Assembly: GCF_964355755.1 (NCBI RefSeq)
Contig: NC_092670.1
Coordinates: forward strand, 35,017,795 to 35,081,794
Length of the DNA: 64,000 nt
Reading direction: 5' to 3'
Source of the DNA: Antedon mediterranea
Lineage: Eukaryota > Echinodermata > Crinoidea > Comatulida > Antedonidae
Position 1 is the stretch's first letter. Each line of letters starts with the position of its first letter. The position numbers were made by a program, and so were the translations under genes. Under the pieces are notes generated by a model that saw nothing but the letters and a program-made list of their open reading frames with translations, ran no database searches and was not told where the DNA came from. Below, in pieces: positions 1 to 10,421 of this stretch.

Positions 1-240
1 CTGTACTTAACAGTGCACGTTAAAGAACTTGGTACAGACAAGCAAGTGTGATAGGCATGGGTTCGAGGTTATCTGTACCATACTAATTGCATCCTTAGGC
101 AAGATGCTTTACTCTCATTGCCTAATCTGGTAGGCGCTGCACTAAAAAAATTATAAACAAAGTATTCGAAAAGAGTAGGGGATCGTCTCCCGGTGTGTTG
201 ATCTGGTAGGCGCTGCACTGCCGGTTGCCATGGGTTCGTA
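1..240 (+). repeat. tRNA-SINE 3' core relic with internal insertion
   Basis: Bases 10-40 (GTGCACGTTAAAGAACTTGG) and 158-197 (GAGTAGGGGATCGTCTCCCGG) resemble two consecutive parts of the SINE-like repeat read on the minus strand at 29440-29755. Here they are separated by about 120 bp, so the copy appears to carry an insertion. A 19-bp string, ATCTGGTAGGCGCTGCACT, occurs at both 125-143 and 201-219. A B-box-like GGGTTCGAGG lies at about 60-69. No gene is seen. Confidence 0.45.
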
Positions 241-299
241 GAGGGCCTAATCCGAATTTCCTCAGTTTCCAGTTAAACATGAGGACCAGTAATAATACA

Positions 300-1000
300 T
301 TAAACATTTAGGTATAATGGAAATAATAACTGTACTAGTAGTTACTAAAAAGTTATGTAAGAATGTAAGTTTAGGCATAACTCATAATTGTAACACAGCT
401 GCTATGATAATATACTATATATGAAATAATGCTAAACATAAAGTCATACCTATAAGACCATACATCTTAAAACTAGACAACAAACACTATACTAAAACCA
501 ATATATGATAGAAATAAATGTATAAATGTTTAAAAAATAGACTAAAACACGCGGTCAAACATAAAAGTAAACAAACAAAATATAAATGGCCAACATAGTA
601 AGAACAGAATTTTAAAGTTTAGAAATAGTGGAATGAAAGAAATGTAATACAATGCCAAAACATAGAATGTATCATATAATATAGAAACTATGTTAAACTG
701 ATTCGTGAATGTAAATAGGTTTATTAATGTGTGTATGGGTGTAATATAAGGTCCAAAAAAAAAAAAAAAACATACAAATTGTGTGTACTGAATTAAAATT
801 TAATAAAACAAACAATTTGCTCTAAATGTAAAATGAATCAAACCAAAATGAATACATTTCTTAATATAGAGGTAAATTTAAATGGTAAATAGTCGTACTT
901 TTAAAATAACTTGCAATAACCATAAAATGTACGTTTTTAAAGCATACTTTTACTACATCGATTTTATGTACGTGTATAGATATAGTATGTTCTGGCCTCA
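300..1000. other. AT-rich non-coding stretch
   Basis: I see no homology-bearing frame, splice-flanked exon or inverted repeat here. It contains an A17 run near 754-770. Confidence 0.5.
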
Positions 1001-1066
1001 CAGAGAACGGCTGACCAAGACAGAGAACGGCTGACCAAGACAGAGAACGGCTGACCAAGACAGATA
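1001..1066. repeat. 20-bp tandem repeat, three copies
   Basis: The unit CAGAGAACGGCTGACCAAGA occurs three times perfectly at 1001-1060 and is followed by a broken fourth start (CAGATAAC). Identity between copies suggests recent expansion. Confidence 0.9.
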
Positions 1067-1759
1067 ACCACACCGGTTACAATACAACACGAACACAGCC
1101 CTTTGGATCCGTACAATTCAATATGTAAAGCTGTTATATGGTAACTGAAACAACAAAAATAACAAATGTGTAAACAATAAAGCACGGGAGCCAAGCCCAT
1201 CGGGCACACACTATGCGCAAATCCCGGCTAAGTGAAATGTTACCTACAAAAGTACCACGCCAGCCAATGCCGGCGAGAAAGCTATTATAATTATAATAGG
1301 CCTGTACTATGTACTGTAATATGTACTAAGATAATAACGTAGTAATATCAAGATCAGTTTTAGGTTAAGTTAATTCAGTATATTGTAATACATTATTATA
1401 AACTTAGCTACTTACAACAACTGTAAATGCACCAGCATCGCACGATACAATCCCTAGCATGACGAATGATTCGTCAACCTAGAACTACGTATATACAACG
1501 AGTCATTCGGGCGCTAAAATACTATTCAAATGGACCACGCTGTACGGCGGCAGGTGCGCTAAGCTCAGCTGGCACACGCCCGTTTGGTATACAAAGGATG
1601 CCACTACTTATGAAATTACATGAAAAACATATTAATAATTGAACTAAAATTCTGCTTCTTAAAAGGAATGAACATGATATTTCACACCGTACAATCCTTC
1701 ACTCCATATCTTCTACCGGAATCAGTAACACCAGTTCATGGCTTGGTCTAGAAAGCAGC
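1067..1759. other. Region 3' of BEL pol, no LTR recognised
   Basis: This lies downstream of the minus-strand BEL integrase, where a 3' LTR would be expected. No matching copy is seen beyond 9830, so an LTR cannot be defined. Nothing else is recognisable. Confidence 0.35.
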
Positions 1760-2992
1760 TTGGTTGAATTATCTCGGCTCACTTTCAATTTCACCTTCGA
1801 CACCAATTATCACTACTTTTAAGAGTGCTCGTGACTCTTGCCATGGCCAATTATTGCGATGACGTGCCTTTTCCGTCAGACATCGTCTTACACGATGCCA
1901 TTTCTTTCTACTGTGTAGAAGGAGAAAATATTTGTTCTTCCACCTGGACCAAAACGTATCGGCCAGGCATTGCACCATCCGCCATTACTTTCCAACTAAG
2001 CCGTTCTTGGTAAAACGGATACCAAGAGGGGCCCTCATGTGATTAGACTTTTGATTCTAAATCATATTTGGTGGTGTGTGGATCACTCGGTATCGGCGTA
2101 AGCGGTCTTGAGTTCACAATCGCCGTAACTTCTGCCATAAGTGTCGTCAGAACCTCATGTGACCGCTGGATAGGTCATAAGTCGGCAAATATAGAATCTA
2201 GGATACGTCTGCATATGCCAATCATCCTTTCCCATGCTCCGCCCATATGGGAGAAATGGGAAGGATTAAACAACCACTCACAGTTATTCTCTAAAAGGCA
2301 TTTCTTGACTCCACCATCGGTGCCAAGTATACCAATCTCGTTACACGCTCCTATGAAGTTTGTGCCACAGTCTGATCGAATCTGACTTACTGCCTGGTCC
2401 ACGAATGGCAAGGAATCTCCGCAAGGCGTTGATGAATTTTGACGTGTCCTGTAATCTCAATATGAATGGCGCGGAAAGACATACACGTAAACAGTACAGC
2501 TTAACGTTTTGCTCTCGCCATACCTCCTCTCGTTTTACGTGATGACACTATCCATGGTCCAAATACATCTAGGCCAACGTACGTAAATAGAGGGGCCATA
2601 GACAAGCGCTCAGCAAGTCCGGCACTTGATACACTTGCTAATGATACTGTCGACCCTTCGTTTCTCCGCCACAATCCAGTATGCAGCACTTCTAATAGCT
2701 CCTCGAGTGAAATGCTTTCCCTGATGTTGGACTTGTGCATGGTAATATTGAATGATTAAGTCGGACACGTGATGTGGCCCTGGTATAATTATCGGGTGTG
2801 TGTCCAGCTCTCCCATCCTAGCGTTCTTAAGACGACCGCCAACTCGGAGAAGTCAATTTCCGTCTATGAAAGGGTCCAACCTGATAAGTGCACTTGACTT
2901 AAGCAGCGGAATACCACTCTCCAGCAACTCCAGCTCATCTGCAGAGAGTCAGCGCGCTGGGTGGCGCCTATAACAATTCGGCTTGAGTCATG
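1760..2992 (-). pseudogene. BEL/Pao retrotransposon pol, integrase end (decayed)
   Basis: The minus strand encodes, in broken frames, the C-terminal part of a BEL/Pao polyprotein. From high to low coordinate these are: an LDPFIDG..LLRVGGRLKNA linker near 2815-2880 with an in-frame stop; the integrase zinc-binding segment (2610-2816, H..H with CIKCRTC); the start of the catalytic core (2501-2740, TYVGLDVFGPW); a core segment with SHMGGAWERMIG (2175-2411); and the terminal domain with LADTFWSRW (1769-1978). Frames shift between segments and stops interrupt them, so this is a dead copy. It continues the pol that ends at 6619; the two halves are separated by the element at 2993-6618. The family assignment rests on these motifs read by eye. 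Confidence 0.85.
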
Positions 2993-3630
2993 GTCCAGTC
3001 CCTAAGGGGAGAAAAAGGGGTGGGATGTTACCAGACTGGATACAAATTTTTCAGTATAGCAGTTTGGTAGAGTATAGTGTGGAGATGCCAAAACAAAGTT
3101 ACTGGAAATCTGATTTGACCTCTGTGACCTCTGACCTCAATTTTTATATTTTTATATTATATAACTAAAAATCGCCATATCTTGACAACGCAGGGACATT
3201 TTACATTTATTTTTTTTTCAAAATGCTTGGAAGATATATATTTATATTCGCTATAATGAAAATAATTGTACAAAAATGGCCGCAAAGGCTTTATTTTTCA
3301 GTTTGACCTTTGACCTTGATTGCCTAATATCTCAATAACACGCAATCTCAGAGATTTGAGAATGGGCTCAAAATGTTAAGAAAATAAATCTAATATTTAG
3401 TCTAATAGAAACTTTTTTCAAAAAATTACCATAAATTAAGCTTTTGTGACCCTTGACCTCTAATGTTTGAATATGTCAATATCTCGGTAACTATTTGTCC
3501 TAAAAAGTTCAGTTTGGTGTCAAATTGTTTAGAATATACACATTTATATTTGCTCTAACAAAATATTTTGTCAGAATTCAATTGGAAATGTCATTTTGAG
3601 CTATGACCCATCGTTTTGCATATATTTAGC
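2993..3630 (+). repeat. Left long inverted repeat of foldback-like element
   Basis: This arm pairs with 6040-6618. Subrepeat landmarks (GACCTCTGACCTC, GACCTTTGACCTT, GACCCTTGACCTC) lie near 3125, 3304 and 3449, giving three units. The arms are diverged, so this is not a recent insertion. Confidence 0.7.
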
Positions 3631-3649
3631 AATTAATAATCTATAAAAA

Positions 3650-3916
3650 GAGATCGAGAGAGGGGAGGGGGTTGGGGTGGATGGAGAGACACATATTTTT
3701 GTTACATGTTGCACAAATGTTAAACTCTGTCTACACTATAACATTTTTATTCGACAAAAAAATGTGATGTGCCCATATATGGACACGATGAATGACATAT
3801 CACTACCATATTTGGGCACATCACACCTTTTTTGTTAAACTAGTTTATAGTGTAGACAAACATGTAAAAAATATGTGTCTCTCCATCACCCCAACCACCT
3901 CCCCCTCTCTCGCTTT
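3650..3916. repeat. Palindromic MITE inside the foldback element
   Basis: The outer arms are GAGAGAGGGGAGGGGG...GGAGAGACACATATTTTT at about 3655-3705 and its complement at 3866-3912. Inside them lies a copy of the window's commonest MITE: CTCTGTCTACACTATA at 3725, a palindromic centre around CCATATATGGACACG, and TATAGTGTAGACA at 3847. It is therefore either a longer family member or a nested insertion. Confidence 0.75.
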
Positions 3917-4299
3917 TCCAATGCTACTGCATGCATCTATACACATCAAAATGACCGGAATTGTACTGGAAAGTTTTTAGCTACATTTGAAAATAAGTCC
4001 CAGAGGATGGGTGTATTGTAATTTTATCAGAATTATGGCAATTGTTTGTAATGGGAAAGTTTTAAAACTACATTTGAAATATTTGCTAATAATATCACAT
4101 GCTATTAAAGATATACTTATTTTCCCCCTGACAAAAGTAATTTTGACAAATAGTTTTGTTGAATATGCAATTTTAATGTCACACATAATAGTTTCACCAA
4201 AAATTGGATTGAAAAAAAATGATATAGTGCATACCCAAAAAAACTGCAATTCAAAGCAAAAAATAGGCTGGAAGTCAATAGTGGGGTTCACATGGAACT

Positions 4300-6039
4300 G
4301 TGTCTAGAAGAAGTTGATTTAACAATTTTCTACTAACTGGACTAACCTTGACAAATCCCGTTCTTTGGTACAATTACCGGTATGTCTAGTTAATTAAATT
4401 TCATAAAATCCTGGTATTGGAGATTTTAAATGCTATTTTATGTAAAAAAAAATCATCTATTTCTTTTATTTATCCCGTATGTTGTTTACTTTTAACTTCT
4501 GATTACAAACAATTGGTCATTTTACTTTCTGTGTTAAATTTTGTATTCTATTTTTCAGTATAGTAAATTTTTTAGGCCTACCATCTTCTAATATCTATTA
4601 GACCTCTGTCCTCGTCAGACATAGTTCATTTAATTTTTTAGGACATTTTATGGGGTACACAATGAAGAATGACCATATTCTTTGCAATTCAAATGTTAAA
4701 TATGAAAATGAAATGGGTTAAAAAATTCTTCAATTTCATTGGTGCAAATGAGGCTAAAGGCCACCCGCTGGGTTGTTAATTGGATTACCCTCATAAAATA
4801 ACTGGCTATCCTTGGATTTACTTCTAAATCCAAGCAGCAATAATTGTCCAGAAAAAAAACATCATCCGGACATAATTGAGCATTCACATCCAAATTATGG
4901 CGAGGTCATGTAGATAATCTACTTAAATTAACTAGCCATAGTTCGATGTGAACGCCACTATTGTGATGTTGGTTAAATTAACTGTTTATTTTGTCTTTAA
5001 AGTGATATTTACTCTATTTTTTAGATTAGCTCTTTGATTAAACACCTCTTCCAATGCAGTGAAGATCTTAAGTGTCACCTTACTAATCTTCCTTAACTTC
5101 TCTTTGAACGATCGTAATCAATATTTGTTGAGGTATAATATTTCCCTCTAATATGGTAATGCCAGTTTTATTGAGTCAAATGCTTTCTGATAATCTCTAA
5201 ATCAAAGATTTGGTGATATTCATTTCCTTTTTATTTTAGTTGATTGACAAACTGTATAAGATGGTCCTACTGTATAAAGCGTTATATATTGGTTTATTTA
5301 CTTCTAGTCGGTCTCTGATTTTGTTTTTTGATTACTTTAGTAAATTATTTGTGTACATGTGATAATGTTCGTTTGGTCGGTAATGGTTGATGTCAGTTTT
5401 GTCATGTTTTTGTGGATTAAAGTATAATTGTCATTGCTTCTCTTAATTTATTCTGGTTTCAAAGATTTTGTTGTATAGTGTTATGAGCTGGATGTGTTAT
5501 TGCCTCATCAAGCCAAGATGGTAATTTTGACTGCTCACTGGTTTGTTTTCCTTTTATATTCCACTACAGTATGTTCTTGAAAAGAAATCAGCTTTGTAAT
5601 TAATTTGTCTTTGATCTTTTTCAGATTTCTAATATTTTAAACATATGTTTTTCTTTTCTTCGCTTTTTCCTCACTGTTTCAAACATTTTATTTTTTCAGC
5701 ATACTTCAAGCAATTAATTGATAATTAGGTCATATGTTTTATGATTATCAAATTGCATTGGTTAATTCTTCTTTTCTTTCTTTAAGATCCTGATTTTCTT
5801 TTTTTTTTTTAATGTTATTTAAGTTTTAAGTTTATCTAATTTTTTGTTGATATTAAGTGTTGCTCTTACGGTGTAGGCCTACCATGCGATGGAATTATAT
5901 ATTGAAATTAAATTAAACATTAAGTTTTAAGAAAATTGTAAAAGGCTAAATAGGATATTGAATGTAGTTCTGGTCCATTAAATCTATATTTTAGGTATAT
6001 TATTATAAGTATCAGTATATCCTGGTCATACCTCAAACT
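4300..6039. other. Foldback-element interior, no coding signal
   Basis: This is T-rich sequence without an ORF longer than about 65 codons and without recognisable domains. A weak relic of the second MITE family (ATTAAAGATATACTTATTTTCCCCC) lies just upstream at about 4105-4130. Confidence 0.5.
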
Positions 6040-6618
6040 GGCATTTCCAGTAAAAATATGATAACATCTTCTATTAGAGCTAATATAAATGTTTACATTT
6101 TGAACATTTTGACACCAAGTTGAACTTTTTATGACATTTGGTTACAGAAATACAGACATATTTAAACATTAAAGGTCAAAGGTCAGTAAATGACATTTCC
6201 TGTGGATTTGGAAGAACATGTTTAATTAGAGTATATATAAATATGTATGCTCTTAACAATTTGAAACAAATTTCAAGAAATTTTGACCAGTAGTTATTGA
6301 GATATAGTAAGCCGAGGTCAAAGGTCAAAACATTGAGAAATTACATTTCTGGTCGTTTTTTTGAAAAAAGTTCTATTAGAGCGAATATAAATATGTACCC
6401 TCTGATCTATTTGACATCAATATCATTTCAATTGTCAAACCCGTTGCGGAGATATGGCTGTTTAAGATAGAAATATAAAAATTGAGGTCAGAGGTCACAG
6501 AGGTCAAATCAGATTTCCAGTAACTTTGTTTTGGTATCTCCATATCATGTTCTATCAACATGCCAAAGGGCACACTTGTATCCACTATGGTAACATCATT
6601 TCCCCTTAGGGACTGGAC
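6040..6618 (-). repeat. Right long inverted repeat of foldback-like element
   Basis: This is the inverted partner of 2993-3630. Read on the minus strand it shows the same order of strings: GTCCAGTCCC end, CAAAACAAAGTTACTGG, CAGAGGTCAAATC complement, then TTGACCTTTGACCTC units. Confidence 0.7.
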
Positions 6619-7340
6619 TGAACCAATCAGAGAACCCTTGAAATCGCTCCGATCCAATCGTGGTGACTGTATGTTTGGCCACCGTAACGTGTGAACCATT
6701 GGCCGAACTTCGGGATCTTTTTCTTGGACTGGATATTCGTCGGCTGAATTCAACTGTAGATACTGGTTACGGAGAAACGCAGGACCAATCATCCATTCCG
6801 ACAACGTCGGATCTGAGGCAGAAATGCCTCTCGAAGCAAGATCGGCTGGATTTTTTCCGGATTCGATGTATCGCCATTGGGATTGTTGTGTGGTGTTCAG
6901 AATACGTTCTACTCTGTTGCTAACATATACATAAAATCTTCTTGTGATTTGAAATCTATCCAAGTACCATACGGCTGTCCGAGTAAAAAACCATCCTGTC
7001 TAGTTTCAGGTCTAGTTCGTCTGCAATGAGCTCTGCTATGCCAGCAGCTAACACTGCGGCGCACAGTTCGAGTCTCGGCACCGTTGTTGCTTGTTTGGGT
7101 GCTAACTTAGCCTTACCGAAAACAAAACTTATCAATCAATCAATCAATCAATCAAAGTAACAGTTATTTATCTTCTTGTCTTTCATAGAAAATAAAAATT
7201 ACGTAGACGTTTCCACTTTTGTCGGAAACCCGAAGATAGCTGACAGCACCGATAGTTTGGGTGGAAGCATCAACGAACGTGTGTAGTTCCCGCCTGGTCG
7301 CTTCAGTAGTAAGAACAGGTGTATATGCACGAGGGATGCG
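6619..7340 (-). pseudogene. BEL/Pao pol, RNase H region (decayed)
   Basis: The minus-strand frames contain LHTFVDAST near 7262-7290, which starts the RNase H domain. A LAPKQATTVPRLELCAAVLAA stretch follows near 7045-7105, then FYSDSRMVLG near 6975-7005 and WRYIESGKNPADLASRG near 6830-6880. These are the usual BEL RNase H landmarks. About 80 bp containing a (CAAT)n run interrupt the domain at 7125-7200. The frame ends at the foldback insertion edge. Confidence 0.85.
7126..7156. repeat. (CAAT)n microsatellite in BEL
   Basis: About six ATCA/CAAT units interrupt the BEL RNase H coding homology. Confidence 0.85.
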
Positions 7341-7344
7341 CACC

Positions 7345-8420
7345 TCCGACAGGGTAGGTAACAAAAGGCGCCAGTTTCGCCATGTAGATAGTGTTTGCTC
7401 TGGTAAGGAATCATCCCAATCAAGTGAACTATCCCTTGTCATCTCACGCAACAGCCGTTTACCCTCAATAAAGACTGGTGCGACAATGCCAAAGGGGTCG
7501 TAGATGCTGTTTATTTCGGCTAATGCTCCTCGTTTGGTGAAGGGTCGCTCGACTGGACTAATCTTGAAGGTGAAGTCATCACGCTTAATGTCCCAATACA
7601 CTCTCAGTGACCTTTGAATGGAAGGTTCTTGTGATGTAAAGTCGAGATCTCGTAGATCTCCAGCGTGGTCTTCGCCTGGAAACGCATTCATCACCTCGAG
7701 GCTATTATATGCAATTTTGTGGAGTCTCAACTGACCGGTTAAGAACATCGACTGTGTACGTTTCAACAAGTCAATGGCATCTGTTAGAGTTGGGAGGGAC
7801 TACAGGTCGTCATCAACGTAGAAATTGTGTTCCACGAACTGTCGGGAATCTTTGCCACACACCTTTCTGACGCAACTTGAGCAGTTTTACGCAATCCGAA
7901 TGGTCGTTATTCCTAAACCACAGGAATCTCAAGTAGTCACGATGCTCTTTCTTCACATGTAAAGAATGGAACATTTGCTCTATATCTGCCATAAAGGCAA
8001 CTGTATCTTCTCGAAACCTAATTAGAACGCCGATTAGGCTGTTGACGAGGTCGGGTCCGGTTATCAGCACACTGTTTAGCGATACACCCCAGATATTCAG
8101 CACTTGAGTCGAACACGACGCGGATCTTGTCCGGCTTTTTCGGGTGGTACACACCGGAGTGCGGGAGGTACCATCGTTCTAAGGAACCTGTAGTAATTTG
8201 CTCCGCATGACCCTTTTCCAACATAGTAGTCATAAACTGAAGATTTCACCTTAGGCTTTTGTGAAAAGGACTTCAGCAAGGTACGAAACCGCTTCATCGC
8301 TTCGTGTCGGTTGTCGGGTAACGTGGGCCTTGACGAACGGAATGGAAGTGGTGCTACCCAGTTGCCTGTAACGCTTTTCACAAACCCAGATTCCATTATC
8401 TTCAAGAACTGCCTATCTTC
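7345..8420 (-). pseudogene. BEL/Pao pol, reverse transcriptase (decayed)
   Basis: The minus strand carries reverse transcriptase homology in several frames. The N-terminal segment has NWVAPLPFR (about 8340-8370). Next come [22 protein letters not shown] (about 8090-8155), the catalytic-fold segment [14 protein letters not shown] (about 7960-8000), and the active-site motif YVDD at about 7817-7830. The latter reads YVDDDL followed immediately by a stop codon. The thumb/connection (7345-7769) keeps INSIYDPFGIVAPV. Multiple frameshifts show the copy is inactive. The YVDD motif and the order gag-PR-RT-RNaseH-IN are as expected for BEL/Pao. Confidence 0.87.
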
Positions 8421-8699
8421 CGTAGAGTTACCAATCTTATTGTCGTGTTTTGACAGGTTTAAGACGTCGCACCCTACATGGTCCGAATATACAGTTGGAT
8501 GATGAGAAATTTCGAAGAGGTTGGTACAAGGGTTGAAACGTGAAGGTCGTCCAGTAGGCACGGTGTGGGTGTGGAACGTGTTAATGTTGATGCTATGATG
8601 TGATTTTCCTACGCAGACTTCTCCCATTACCACCCATCCGAGGTCCAATCGCTGGTCCCACGGAGCAGCATCTCGGCCGTTACGCACTACACGCACTTT

Positions 8700-9140
8700 A
8701 TGAACTTGCGGTAAGTCACGTCCCAGGAGGATTAATATGTCTCTGCGTCAGGGTCGAGATTTGGGATTTCCATAGCAATGGACTTCAGATGCGGATGATA
8801 TTCAGCCACCTCTGGAGTAGGTATCTCTGTCTTACAATCAGGAATGGCTTTGCATTTCGATTAACGGCGGATCAGGTATACGTACACCACTATTCAATTT
8901 GATGACGAGTCCAGTGAGACGACGAGCAGATGTGCTTGAAACGCCCGAACAAGTCTTAAGTGTGTATGTAACTGGCGCTACTTCGATCTTTATCAAGTGG
9001 AACAGCTTAGACCTAGCGATTGAACTGTTACTCTGCTCGTCCAAGACAATATAAGTGGTAATAGCCGTCTCAGGCATGCCCTTCAAATACCCACGAGCCA
9101 AACATATCTTGGAACAGGACCTCGCTGTTGGCACGTTGTG
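8700..9140 (-). pseudogene. BEL/Pao pol, aspartic protease region (decayed)
   Basis: A minus-strand frame at 8838-9134 contains ITTYIVLDEQSNSS, matching the BEL retropepsin region, in which a D-x-Q-S-N motif replaces the usual DTG. The linker to reverse transcriptase has DLGWVVMGEVC near 8610-8640, also typical of the family. The frame breaks between 8700 and 8838. Confidence 0.75.
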
Positions 9141-9176
9141 GCATATCTTGGTACACTTATTAGCGAAAATTTTGCC

Positions 9177-9830
9177 TTAGGCGCCTTTATTATCAATAGG
9201 AACGTTGACTTGATGCCCGCTTTGCTGGCTGGTTTCTGTATTCGGCTTATCTGCATGCAGGGCGTCCAGGTGCCGTTTGTTACCACACAATAAACATTCG
9301 ATGTCGGCTTTACACTGCCTAGCTACGTGTGAAGTGGATGTGATGCACCGGAAGCAATACCCCAATTCTTTCAGTAGTGCTCGATACGCATCGGTAGACA
9401 TCTTGAGGAATGCTCTACAAACACGCAACAGGTGATGAGGAGTCTTGTGAATGGGACACTCGTCTCGACATCGATGTCGGTGGTATCGTTGGTTTTGTCA
9501 ACACCTGTCAACTTAGCCAGGATATTAGCATGGTAGGTAGATTTGGGCGTAGTCGATCTTTTCGGGTTCCTCTGTTTTCCCTGTTCCCCCTGTTCCATGG
9601 CGTCGGAGACGATCAGGCTCTAATCGTTTCGTTCTTTTGCCACTTCTGTAACAAACTTGGAAAAAATGAAAATGGTGGGAATTTACCCTCCGAGTCTTGC
9701 TTGTAACGGAAGGCCCGAGAACGCCACTTCTCCTAAAGATCTCGTGACATCTTCGCAAAGACAAGGAAAACCACTGGGAATTACAACTTAAAACCACAAA
9801 ACCTTTTGGACTTAACATTAGGAACATACT
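9177..9830 (-). pseudogene. BEL/Pao gag C-terminus with zinc-finger motifs (decayed)
   Basis: Minus-strand frames show CPIHKTPHHLLRVCRAF (about 9405-9455) followed by a knuckle GYCFRCITSTSHVARQCK and CLLCGNKRHLDALH (about 9250-9370). These are the paired cysteine/histidine modules that precede the protease in BEL elements. Upstream frames to about 9827 may be more gag but are not recognisable. No 5' LTR is identified. Confidence 0.75.
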
Positions 9831-10280
9831 CCCAGATCGGTAAAATTATTCCATTGACTACCAAAATTTAAGTTTCAATATTAACCACCATTTAAGCTAC
9901 AGCTCCGTATAATCAGCGATAGTCTCGCCCCAACTCAAACTGTATATTATTCCAATAATGAAAACATGTTTATGATTAAACCCGTATACCAATATTTTTG
10001 TTCTTACGCAGTGCTTAAGTAACAAAATTAAACTATAGTAGGCCTATAAACAACCCATTTTTATCTGAACAAGGCCAACAGCTATAAATCGCGTGCTAAA
10101 ACGCATAGTGATACCAGACTGACAGACAGACCGACAGACCCACAGACCGACCGACCGACCGACATAGAGGTACTTTCTCATCCAACGTGAAAAAGTATAT
10201 ATAAATATTTCCTTAGAATATTTGAAAACTTAAGCTTTAGATTATTTGTTTTTCTTGGCTAAGGCAGTTTTATAACCTAA
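9831..10280. other. Spacer with GACC/GACA simple repeats
   Basis: No exon is seen. Bases 10120-10165 are (CAGA)/(GACC)n, the same head found in the dispersed repeat at 22440 and 26030. This gap separates the BEL relic from the last visible exon of the discoidin gene. Confidence 0.5.
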
Positions 10281-10392
10281 AGCCCCGTCTACACTATCAA
10301 ACCAGTTTGACAAAAAAGTGTGATGTGCCCACGGGTAGTGACATCATATTCATATATCACATCACATGTTTTGTCACATAGGTTTGAAATAA
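10281..10392. mobile_element. MITE-1 copy (GTCTACACTATC family)
   Basis: The left end is CCCCGTCTACACTATCAAAC and the interior AAAAGTGTGATGTGCCC. The right arm ACATCACATGTTTTGTCACATAGGTTTG is short of the outer end. Confidence 0.8.
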
Positions 10393-10421
10393 AAAAAAAT
10401 AAAAAAATAAATAAAATATAC

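Larger units (their letters stand above)
2993..6618. mobile_element. Foldback-like DNA element inserted in BEL pol
   Basis: The element is bounded by an inverted pair, GTCCAGTCCCTAAGGGGA at 2993-3010 and its complement at 6601-6618. The inverted similarity extends inward for roughly 600 bp on each side. The arms are built of imperfect tandem units of about 145-180 bp, each with a GACCTTTGACCT-like string and an ATATCTC-AATAAC-like string. Long subrepeated arms are a hallmark of Foldback/Galileo/TU-type elements. The 2.4-kb middle has no transposase that I recognise, so it is probably non-autonomous. BEL pol homology stops at one edge and resumes at the other, which supports insertion. No clear target-site duplication is visible. 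Confidence 0.7.

Noticed and set aside
2983-3168. 61-codon frame resembling the end of the 6376-6963 frame, taken as a conserved protein
   Set aside because: The similarity comes from the two inverted arms of the foldback-like element being the same DNA, not from protein conservation.
3987-4307. Overlapping open frames of 104-106 codons on both strands as genes
   Set aside because: Both lie inside the foldback-like element over a MITE-2 relic. They are hydrophobic by AT bias and have no homology I can see.
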